A stretch of 6,853 bases of DNA. Origin: an uncultured beta proteobacterium (GTDB taxonomy: Bacteria > Pseudomonadota > Gammaproteobacteria > Burkholderiales > Burkholderiaceae_C). The stretch is from positions 1-6,853 of the forward strand of contig CAISLL010000362.1 in assembly GCA_903886165.1 (NCBI GenBank), written 5' to 3'. Positions 1 through 5,263 of the stretch are shown here, in pieces. The first letter of the stretch is position 1; every line of letters begins with the position of its first letter. The notes beneath the pieces were generated by a model. It was not told the DNA's origin. It saw only the letters and a list, made by a program, of their open reading frames with translations, and did no database searches. The position numbers were made by a program, and so were the translations under genes.

Positions 1-464
1 ACCTGGTTGACCCGAACCAAGGAGTTATAGGCAGTCTGGCTGGTGATCAGACCCCGCAAAATGAAACGCGCAGAGAGGCGTTTGGACGCATTCAGTGCGG
101 CGTCGGGATCATTCTTGAAATAGGCATCAACCTCGGCTTGAGCGATTTGAGCCTTGATTTGTGCCTGAGTGAACGTTTTGAGCCCCAGGCCCTGCAGGCG
201 GGCGTTGAGAGCATCAAAATGGCCGCTGTAACTTGCCTGAGATGCCCGCAACTGGCCATCACGACTCTCACCAATCAGAACCATGATTTTCTGGTTCCGG
301 ATCTTGGCACGGCAAGGGCTGGCCAGCTGGGTTTGCACCATGGCCTGTTGCGTGGCTTCAAGCGTATTGTCCGGTGGGTCTTCGTCGGAAAACTTGAATC
401 CCTCGCCCAAGGCACCGCCACACAGGAAGGTACTTGCAAGCAAGAAAATCAGGGCGTGACGCAT
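1..464 (-). CDS. Secreted protein of unknown function, partial (C-terminus beyond left edge)
   Basis: I do not recognise this protein. The minus-strand frame starts at ATG 464 and stays open to the window edge, giving 154 codons with no stop. The N-terminus reads as a signal peptide: MRHA followed by a hydrophobic stretch (LIFLLASTFL) and a probable signal peptidase I cut after ALG at residue 20. The cysteine at residue 15 does not sit in a lipobox, so I do not call it a lipoprotein. The mature part contains IMVLIGE, a Q/A-rich helix (IKAQIAQAE), YFKNDPDAAL and then RFILRGLI...YNSLVRVNQV. The alternating strand and helix pattern ending in an 'ILRGLI' strand vaguely recalls the CsgG/LpoB-type periplasmic fold; this is a weak inference. 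The start is preferred because it begins the signal peptide exactly; only a TTG lies upstream in frame and no strong ribosome site is visible. It lies 163 nt after the protease-domain gene on the same strand and may have its own promoter (-10 at 559-564). Confidence 0.8.
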   Translation of the reverse strand, partial: MRHALIFLLASTFLCGGALGEGFKFSDEDPPDNTLEATQQAMVQTQLASPCRAKIRNQKIMVLIGESRDGQLRASQASYSGHFDALNARLQGLGLKTFTQAQIKAQIAQAEVDAYFKNDPDAALNASKRLSARFILRGLITSQTAYNSLVRVNQ

Positions 465-558
465 AAGGTGTGGATTCCAAAGTGCAACATATCCCAAGAC
501 ATGCGCAGATGACGCAACGGGTGCGCCGACAATGGCTGGACGGTTGGTCCTTGCTGGC

Positions 559-564
559 ATTATA
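559..564 (-). promoter_or_regulatory. Candidate sigma-70 -10 box (TATAAT) for the secreted-protein gene
   Basis: Read on the minus strand, the gap between the two minus-strand genes contains a perfect TATAAT about 95 nt upstream of ATG 464. With a 17-nt spacer the -35 hexamer would be CTTCCG, which is poor. A better-looking TTGAAA lies only 10 nt away and cannot pair with it. The exact -10 hexamer is seen in the sequence; promoter function is inference. Confidence 0.4.
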
Positions 565-627
565 GGCACCGGTTTTTCAAACGGAAGCCTGATCACACCG
601 CCTCACAAAGACTTCACCCCCGACTCG

Positions 628-1233
628 TCACCGCGCCCGCAATACCATCTGATTCTTGCCCATGGTGATGTCAAACTTTGACAAGAACGACTGGCCCAGC
701 AGCGCCTCGCTGTCATCGCCCATGTGCAGGCCAACACCTACCCTGACATTGCTGACACTTACCGGCCCGATGGCAATATCAACACCCTCCACAATGCGCC
801 CGGACCTCTTACCATTGGCAGTATTGAACGTGGTGGGCACGCCGCCTTGAATGCGGGCTTTCTGCGCAAGGGCCTCACTCACGCTCACCAGCGATGCGCC
901 CGTATCGACCATGAATCTGGCCGGTTGGCCGTTGACCGTGCCCAAGACGTAGAAATGGCCGTCATGAGAGCGTTTGATCACCAGTTCGCCGTTGGCCCGC
1001 ACCTGGGCTTGCTTGGGCTGGAGGTAGTGCGTCATCAGCAAATACAAAAGCCCCATCACGACGCACCAGAAAATCATCATCGGGATCAGCCCCGTCCGGG
1101 TGGGTGAGATGGCCTTTTCTTCCAGGTGCTGACGTGAAAACGCGGAAAACCTGGCGCGTGTGTCATCCAACTGGCGCTGTTTTTCCCGCTCACGCTGTGC
1201 ATCCTGACGCCAGTCCCTGTCCTCTATGCCCAT
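628..1233 (-). CDS. Retropepsin-like aspartic protease domain membrane protein (TIGR02281-type, clan AA)
   Basis: Single-pass membrane protein with a C-terminal retropepsin-like aspartic protease domain, 201 residues from ATG 1233. In order: a charged N-terminus with the motif MGIEDRDW and a QREREKQRQLDD helix (residues 1-45); a transmembrane helix at about 47-70 (LIPMMIFWCVVMGLLYLLM); then the protease domain. The domain includes the strand HFYVLGTVNG, the catalytic motif MVDTGAS (Asp110-Thr-Gly), NTANGKRSGRIV, and the closing motif LLGQSFLSKFDI (about 178-189) typical of the family. Retropepsin-type enzymes carry one DTG per chain and work as dimers, so the domain probably acts in the periplasm as a dimer. 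The substrate is unknown. A GTG at 1263 would add ten residues (MVNKHGVKTI). I prefer ATG 1233 because the MGxEDRDW N-terminus looks conserved for this kind of protein and GGGGTC lies a few bases upstream, but GTG 1263 also has a GGTGAG upstream and cannot be excluded. Confidence 0.85.
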   Translation of the reverse strand: MGIEDRDWRQDAQREREKQRQLDDTRARFSAFSRQHLEEKAISPTRTGLIPMMIFWCVVMGLLYLLMTHYLQPKQAQVRANGELVIKRSHDGHFYVLGTVNGQPARFMVDTGASLVSVSEALAQKARIQGGVPTTFNTANGKRSGRIVEGVDIAIGPVSVSNVRVGVGLHMGDDSEALLGQSFLSKFDITMGKNQMVLRAR

Positions 1234-1294
1234 GATGGTTTTGACCCCGTGTTTATTGACCACCGCCGATTCTCACCACAGCCCGCCCATCCCG

Positions 1295-1311
1295 CTAGGG
1301 CAAACCCCTAG
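1295..1311. promoter_or_regulatory. Inverted repeat CTAGGG-N5-CCCTAG, candidate activator site
   Basis: A perfect 6-bp inverted repeat with a 5-nt spacer (CTAGGG CAAAC CCCTAG) lies in the divergent region. It ends eight bases before the -24/-12 element. Its centre (1303) is about 43 bp upstream of the start point predicted from that element, or from the overlapping TAGTAT at 1335-1340. The symmetry and size suit a dimeric helix-turn-helix protein. It resembles, from memory only, AGGG/CCCT-type sites before transporter genes in related bacteria. The cognate regulator is not in this window. The symmetry is seen; the role is inference. Confidence 0.45.
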
Positions 1312-1318
1312 AGACCGC

Positions 1319-1335
1319 TTGGCACGTGGCTTGCT
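1319..1335 (+). promoter_or_regulatory. Sigma-54 (RpoN) -24/-12 promoter element, perfect consensus match
   Basis: The bases TTGGCACG-TGGC-TTGCT match the sigma-54 consensus YTGGCACG-N4-TTGCW at every defined position. The invariant GG is at 1321-1322 and the invariant GC at 1333-1334, with the required spacing. The predicted start point is near 1346, giving a leader of about 265 nt to the binding-protein gene. Sigma-54 promoters need an enhancer-binding activator such as NtrC. I found no convincing NtrC palindrome (TGCAC...GTGCA type) in the short stretch upstream, which is where such a site would be expected or further into the minus-strand gene. The same bases also contain TAGTAT (1335-1340), which could serve as a sigma-70 -10 box with an activator on the upstream inverted repeat. 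That is a competing reading. Confidence 0.65.
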
Positions 1336-1353
1336 AGTATTCCACCCAATAAC

Positions 1354-1369
1354 TTGACCAAATGGTCAG
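1354..1369. promoter_or_regulatory. RutR-type operator (TTGACCA-N2-TGGTCAA, 13 of 14 positions)
   Basis: TTGACCA-AA-TGGTCAG is a near-perfect palindrome. It matches the known RutR (TetR family) operator TTGACCAnnTGGTCAA at 13 of 14 defined bases; only the last base differs (G for A). RutR represses pyrimidine-use genes in E. coli and leaves DNA when it binds uracil or thymine. The site covers roughly +8 to +24 relative to the start point predicted from the -24/-12 element, a position suited to blocking initiation or escape. The downstream genes (nucleoside/nucleobase importer, cytosine-deaminase-type enzyme) fit a pyrimidine-responsive regulator. The sequence match is direct; binding is inferred, and no rutR gene is in the window. 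Confidence 0.65.
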
Positions 1370-1501
1370 ATTTTCAGAAGGAGTTGTCCTCGTCTCCATG
1401 CCCCTCCCTCGATGTCCGACCTGGCCAGCTGAATGCTGCCAACCATGCCTTGCGCTTGGCCGACACCACCGGCACAAAATTAATGACGAATATGCACGGT
1501 C

Positions 1502-1517
1502 TGGCGCAGTAATTGCT
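1502..1517 (+). promoter_or_regulatory. Second, weaker sigma-54-like -24/-12 element
   Basis: TGGCGCA-GTAA-TTGCT, followed by a T run, keeps the invariant GG (1503-1504) and GC (1515-1516) at the right distance and differs from TGGCACG at two positions. The predicted start point is near 1528, giving an 84-nt leader, more usual than the 265 nt from the upstream element. It lies about 180 bp downstream of the perfect match, and the RutR-like site would then sit upstream of it. The match is moderate, so this may be coincidence. Confidence 0.35.
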
Positions 1518-1602
1518 TTTTTGATTGCCCAATGCTGCTCATTGTGATTCCGAATCCATGAGTATTCATTCATTTTTTGTGTCAGTGATCCGTCAACCAA
1601 CT

Positions 1603-1606
1603 GGAG
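1603..1606 (+). promoter_or_regulatory. Ribosome binding site GGAG fixing the binding-protein start
   Basis: GGAG lies five bases before ATG 1612. The reading frame is open further upstream to an ATG at 1525, but the 29 extra codons would precede the signal peptide and have no ribosome site of their own. The GGAG therefore decides the start at 1612. Confidence 0.8.
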
Positions 1607-1611
1607 AAAAC

Positions 1612-2613
1612 ATGTCAAAGCAACACCTCACCCGCCGCCAGGCGCTCGTCCTGGCCGCCGCCCTGGCAAGCTTGAGTCCGGGCTTGTCGCTTGCGCAAGC
1701 AAAGCTCAAAGTGGCCGGCATTTACACCGTGCCGTTTGAGCAGCAATGGGCCGGACGCCTGCACACCGCGCTCAAAGCCGCCGAGGCGCGCGGAGAGATT
1801 GAGTACAAGGCCTCCGAAAACGTCAGCAACGCCGACTACGAACGCGTCATGCGCGAGTACGCCACCGGCGGCAACCAGTTGATCGTCGGTGAGGCCTTTG
1901 CGGTGGAAGCGGCTGCCCGCAAAGTCGCCAAGGACTTCCCTAAAGTGTCGTTCCTGATGGGTTCCAGCGGCAAACCGGCCGCCCCCAATTTCAGCGTATT
2001 TGACAACTACATCCAGGAACCCGCCTACCTCTCCGGCATGGTGGCTGGCGGCATGACCAAAAGCAACAAGATCGGCTTGGTTGGTGGCTTCCCCATTCCT
2101 GAAGTCAACCGCCTGATGAACGCCTTCATGATGGGTGCCAAAGAGGTCAACCCAAAAGTGGAATTCAGCGTGAGTTTCATCAACAGCTGGTTTGACCCAC
2201 CTAAAGCCAAGGAAGCCGCGTTTGCCATGATAGACAAGGGTGCCGACGTGATGTACGCCGAGCGTTTTGGCGTGTCTGATGCCGCCAAGGAAAAAGGCAA
2301 ACTGGCCATTGGCAACGTGATCAACACGCAGGCCCAGTACCCCGACACCGTTGTGGCGTCAGCCCTGTGGCACTTTGAGCCCTCGGCAGACCGCGCCATC
2401 AAGTTGGCGAAAGAAGGCAAATTCACAGCAGAAGACTACGGCCAGTACTCAATGATGAAATACAAGGGCTCCTCGTTGGCACCCTTGGACACCTTTGAGA
2501 AAAAGGTGCCAGCCGATGTAGTGGCCAAGATGAAAGCCAAGGAGAAAGACATTCTTGACGGCAAATTCACCGTCAAGGTGGACGACACGCAACCCAAGTC
2601 GACAGCCAAATAG
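1612..2613 (+). CDS. BMP-family ABC transporter periplasmic substrate-binding protein
   Basis: Periplasmic solute receptor of a BMP/PnrA-type ABC importer, 333 residues, full length for the family. The signal peptide carries a twin-arginine-like motif (LTRRQALV, residues 6-13), a hydrophobic core, and a cut after AQA at residue 30. There is no lipobox cysteine, so the protein should be soluble in the periplasm, unlike the lipoprotein members of Gram-positive bacteria and spirochaetes. Family landmarks are VFDNYIQEPAYLSGMVAGGMTK (129-150), NKIGLVGGFPIPEVNRL (152-168), the FDPPKAKEAAFAMIDKGADVMYAE run (194-217) and AAKEKGKLAIG (224-234). The first ligand loop reads VAGIYTVPFEQQW (34-46) instead of the GxVNDxSFN-like loop of purine-nucleoside receptors, hinting at a different ligand such as a free base. 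It is the first gene behind the sigma-54/RutR control region and is followed after 32 nt by the ATPase. The family call is firm; the ligand is inference. Confidence 0.92.
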   Translation: MSKQHLTRRQALVLAAALASLSPGLSLAQAKLKVAGIYTVPFEQQWAGRLHTALKAAEARGEIEYKASENVSNADYERVMREYATGGNQLIVGEAFAVEAAARKVAKDFPKVSFLMGSSGKPAAPNFSVFDNYIQEPAYLSGMVAGGMTKSNKIGLVGGFPIPEVNRLMNAFMMGAKEVNPKVEFSVSFINSWFDPPKAKEAAFAMIDKGADVMYAERFGVSDAAKEKGKLAIGNVINTQAQYPDTVVASALWHFEPSADRAIKLAKEGKFTAEDYGQYSMMKYKGSSLAPLDTFEKKVPADVVAKMKAKEKDILDGKFTVKVDDTQPKSTAK

Positions 2614-2639
2614 GCACACTGTCGGCTAGCCTCTTTTTT
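2598..2639 (+). terminator. Hairpin plus T-run between binding protein and ATPase (possible attenuator)
   Basis: GTCGACAG (2598-2605) can pair with CTGTCGGC (2619-2626), eight pairs including one G-T, with a 13-nt loop that holds the stop codon. A run of six T follows at 2634-2639 but is separated from the stem by seven bases, so it is not a textbook intrinsic terminator. It could lower read-through or protect the upstream mRNA, making the binding protein more abundant than the membrane parts, as is common for ABC importers. This function is inferred. Confidence 0.3.
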
Positions 2640-2645
2640 CTACTC

Positions 2646-4205
2646 ATGACCAGCACCGTTTTGACCCTCTCCGGCATTACCAAGCGCTTTGGGAGTCTGG
2701 TGGCCAATGACAACATTTCACTGCAGGTCCAAAAGGGCGAGGTGCTGGCGCTGCTGGGCGAAAACGGTGCGGGCAAGTCGACCCTGGTGTCGATTCTGTT
2801 TGGTCACTACACCGCCGACGAGGGCCACATCACGGTGTTTGGCCAGCCCTTGCCCCCAGGCGACCCGAAGGCTGCCCTGGACGCGGGCATTGGCATGGTG
2901 CACCAGCACTTCACCCTGGCCGACAACCTGAGCGTGCTCGACAACGTGATGATGGGCTCCGAGCCGATGTGGTTGCCGTTGACACGCCATGGTGCGGGGC
3001 GCGACAAACTGATGGCTGTGGCGCAGCAATTTGGCCTGAGCGTTGACCCCAAGGCACGCGTGGGCAGCCTGTCGGTAGGTGAGCGTCAGCGGGTGGAAAT
3101 CTTGAAGGCCCTGTACCGTGGTGCGCGCATTTTGATTCTAGACGAGCCCACGGCGGTGCTGACGCCGCAAGAGTCTGAAAACCTGTTTGAGGTGCTGGCG
3201 CGCATGGTGGCGCAAGGCTTGTCTATCATTTTCATCAGCCACAAGCTGGGCGAGGTGTTGCGCGTCTCGCATCGGGTGGCTGTGCTGCGCGGCGGCAAAC
3301 TGGTGGCGCAGGCACCGGCCACTGGCACCAGCCAGGCACAACTCGCGCAGTGGATGGTCGGCCATGCAATTGACCCACCCGTGCGCCGCCCTGCGACCCG
3401 GGTGGGCGAGGCCGTGTGTGTGTTGCAGCAGGTCAGCACAGCACCGGGGCGGGAACGGCTGCAGCAGGTGTCGCTGACGCTCCACAGCGGAGAGATCGTG
3501 GCAATTGCCGGGGTCTCGGGCAACGGTCAGGTGGCGCTGGCCGAGCTGCTGTGTGGCACCCGCCAGGCGATTGCCGGTTCAGTGACATTTTTGGGGCAAG
3601 CCCTGCCCCCGGATCCGGCCCAATTGGTAGGCTTGGGTGTGGCCCGCATCCCGGAAGATCGCCACGCGGTCGGTGTGGTGGGCGACCTGCCAGTGTGGGA
3701 AAACGCCGTGTCAGAGCGGCTGCGCACCCCGGCCTTTTCCAGCTGGGGCTGGGTGCGGCGTCAGCAGGCGCGCAATTACGCCAAACAAGTGATGGACGCT
3801 TTTGATGTGCGCGGCGGTGGCCCGCTGGTGGCGGCGCGATCATTGTCCGGAGGCAATATGCAAAAGCTTATTCTTGGGCGGGCCCTTATGCAGCCAACGC
3901 AAACAACTGCAAAGTCAGGAGCCGATCAAGGCGTTCCGCGCCTGATCATTGCACACCAGCCCACTTGGGGCCTAGACATTGGCGCAGTGGCCTATGTACA
4001 GACGCAACTGCTGGCCGCCCGCGATGCCGGTGCCGCGGTGCTGGTGATCTCTGACGACCTGGACGAGGTGCTGACCTTGGGCGACCGTGTGGCGGTGATG
4101 CACGCAGGCGAAATGACGGCGGCCAAACCGGCACCTGACTGGACCCGTGAAGACATCGGCCTGGCCATGGCGGGTGTCGCCGCCCACGCAGGAGGCCACC
4201 CATGA
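2646..4205 (+). CDS. BMP-type ABC transporter ATP-binding protein, two nucleotide-binding domains
   Basis: Energises the importer from the cytoplasmic face. 519 residues with two fused ABC domains in the RbsA/YufO manner. Domain 1 is complete: Walker A GENGAGKST (38-46), Q-loop VHQHF (85-89), signature LSVGERQRVE (142-151), Walker B LILDEPTA (163-170) and switch His199. Domain 2 is degenerate as usual in the family: the P-loop reads GVSGNGQ (289-295, Gln in place of Lys), the signature is intact (LSGGNMQK, 400-407), Walker B reads LIIAHQPTWGLD (433-444, with HQ in place of DE) and the switch His is Asp470 (VISDDLDEV). ATP hydrolysis is thus expected mainly at one composite site. Between the signature helix and Walker B lie about 13 extra residues (418-430, TQTTAKSGADQGV) that I do not expect in this family. 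The start ATG 2646 has no clear ribosome site (pyrimidine-rich CTCTTTTTTCTACTC before it). The gene ends with an ATGA overlap with the first permease. Confidence 0.93.
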   Translation: MTSTVLTLSGITKRFGSLVANDNISLQVQKGEVLALLGENGAGKSTLVSILFGHYTADEGHITVFGQPLPPGDPKAALDAGIGMVHQHFTLADNLSVLDNVMMGSEPMWLPLTRHGAGRDKLMAVAQQFGLSVDPKARVGSLSVGERQRVEILKALYRGARILILDEPTAVLTPQESENLFEVLARMVAQGLSIIFISHKLGEVLRVSHRVAVLRGGKLVAQAPATGTSQAQLAQWMVGHAIDPPVRRPATRVGEAVCVLQQVSTAPGRERLQQVSLTLHSGEIVAIAGVSGNGQVALAELLCGTRQAIAGSVTFLGQALPPDPAQLVGLGVARIPEDRHAVGVVGDLPVWENAVSERLRTPAFSSWGWVRRQQARNYAKQVMDAFDVRGGGPLVAARSLSGGNMQKLILGRALMQPTQTTAKSGADQGVPRLIIAHQPTWGLDIGAVAYVQTQLLAARDAGAAVLVISDDLDEVLTLGDRVAVMHAGEMTAAKPAPDWTREDIGLAMAGVAAHAGGHP

Positions 4206-5263
4206 GGCTGGAAAAACGCACCCACAACTCCACTGTCGCCATGCTGCTGGCGCCACTGGGCGCCGTGGCCTTTACGCTCGTGGTCAGTGCGCTGCTGGTG
4301 CTGTGGGCCGGTGCACCGGTGGGGCAGACCTATGGCTTGCTGCTCAAGGGCGGGTTTGGTTCGGTGTTTGCGCTGTCTGAAACGCTGACCCGTGCCATTC
4401 CACTCATGCTCACCGGCCTGGCGGCGGCAGTGGCGTTCAAGGCGCGGCTCTTCAACATTGGCGCGGAAGGGCAGTTGTATGTGGGCGCTTTGGCCGCCGT
4501 GGCGGTGGGTGGCCTGCATGGTGGCACAGGTTTCGAGGCACCCCCCGCTGTGTTGTTTGTGCTGATGATGCTTGCCGCCGCGCTGGCCGGTGCCCTGCTG
4601 CTGCTGGGCCCGGCCCTGATGAAAGCGAAGTTGGGGGTGGATGAGGTGGTGACCACGCTGCTGCTCAACTTCATCGTGCTGCTGCTGGTGTCCTTGATGC
4701 TGGACGGTCCGATGAAAGACCCAGCGGCCATGGGCTGGCCGCAAAGTGTGGCCCTGCTGGGTGAGCTGGAGCTGTCCAAACTGATTGAACAAACCCGCGT
4801 GCACACCGGCCTGCTCTGGTCTTGCACACTGGCGCTGTGCTTGTGGGCCTTGATGAAATACACGGTGCTGGGCTTTGACATTCGCGCCGTTGGTGCCAAC
4901 GCCCGCGCCGCCGCCTTCTGCGGCGTGCCGGTCACGCGCACCGTGGTGCTGGTGGCGCTTCTGTCCGGCGGCCTGGCGGGTTTGGCAGGCGCCATTGAGG
5001 TGGCCGGGCGCACCAGTTACCTCACCCTCGACATGTCGCCCGGCTATGGTTACAGCGGCATTGTGATTGCCATGCTGGCCGGGCTGCATCCGCTGGGTGT
5101 GATGGTGGCCAGCATCGGGGTAGCGGGCATTCTGGTCGGTGCCGACAGCATGAGCCGCATTGTCGGGGTGCCGACTTACATCGCCGATGTCATTGTTGCC
5201 ACTTCGCTGATTTCGGTGCTGGTGGCAACCTTGTTGACGCAGTACCGAGTCAATCTCAAATGA
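4202..5263 (+). CDS. BMP-type ABC transporter permease 1 (BPD_transp_2 family)
   Basis: First of two inner-membrane permeases that form the channel, 353 residues, strongly hydrophobic with many membrane helices. Family landmarks are FKARLFNIGAEGQLYVGA (79-96), the conserved loop VGANARAAAFCGV (230-242) that contacts the ATPase, and a later SPGYGYSGIVIAMLAG stretch (279-294). The long N-terminal part with its first helix at about 12-36 and the LLLKGGFGS segment are as in YufP/NupP-like subunits. AGGAGG at 4190-4195 sits six bases before the ATG, and the start overlaps the ATPase stop by four bases, so translation is probably coupled. It pairs with the next permease as a heterodimer. Confidence 0.93.
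   Translation: MRLEKRTHNSTVAMLLAPLGAVAFTLVVSALLVLWAGAPVGQTYGLLLKGGFGSVFALSETLTRAIPLMLTGLAAAVAFKARLFNIGAEGQLYVGALAAVAVGGLHGGTGFEAPPAVLFVLMMLAAALAGALLLLGPALMKAKLGVDEVVTTLLLNFIVLLLVSLMLDGPMKDPAAMGWPQSVALLGELELSKLIEQTRVHTGLLWSCTLALCLWALMKYTVLGFDIRAVGANARAAAFCGVPVTRTVVLVALLSGGLAGLAGAIEVAGRTSYLTLDMSPGYGYSGIVIAMLAGLHPLGVMVASIGVAGILVGADSMSRIVGVPTYIADVIVATSLISVLVATLLTQYRVNLK

Larger units (their letters stand above)
1370..1611 (+). other. Long leader / intergenic region before the binding-protein gene, no gene seen
   Basis: Together with 1234-1369 this forms a gap of about 380 nt between divergent genes. The leader has no reading frame with protein-like character joined to a good ribosome site. AAGGAG at 1378-1383 is followed by an in-frame ATG only 14 nt later, and that frame (ending 1547) gives a Cys/Pro-rich unconvincing peptide. 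The second half (about 1480-1600) is visibly richer in A+T than the coding DNA around it and contains the second -24/-12 match and the small palindrome GATTC-C-GAATC (1546-1556). No riboswitch that I know is recognisable. Confidence 0.5.

Noticed and set aside
138..512. Plus-strand frame of 124 codons opposite the secreted-protein gene
   Set aside because: The opposite strand encodes a clean signal peptide and a continuous protein-like frame open to the window edge, so this one is a shadow.
559..580. TTGAAA and TATAAT on the minus strand as a complete sigma-70 promoter
   Set aside because: The spacing is only 10 nt instead of about 17. Only the -10 box was kept as a candidate.
1362..1547. 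Small plus-strand frame in the leader, with AAGGAG at 1378-1383
   Set aside because: The AAGGAG is 14 nt from the only in-frame ATG after it (1398), and the first ATG overlaps the palindrome. The product is Cys/Pro/Arg-rich without protein-like features.
1546..1556. Short palindrome GATTC-C-GAATC in the leader
   Set aside because: Five-base arms are too short to support a specific operator, and I know no matching regulator for this position.
1370..1611. Riboswitch in the long leader
   Set aside because: I could not recognise the conserved core of any known purine, preQ1 or other riboswitch. The length alone is not evidence.
1334..1618. Minus-strand frame of 94 codons across the leader
   Set aside because: It runs through the promoter elements, has no ribosome site, and the composition does not look like a real protein.
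3992..5089. Open frame of 365 codons on the minus strand
   Set aside because: It lies wholly opposite the ATPase end and permease 1, is rich in His, Gln and Gly, has no domain-like pattern, and is the usual antisense shadow of GC-rich coding DNA.
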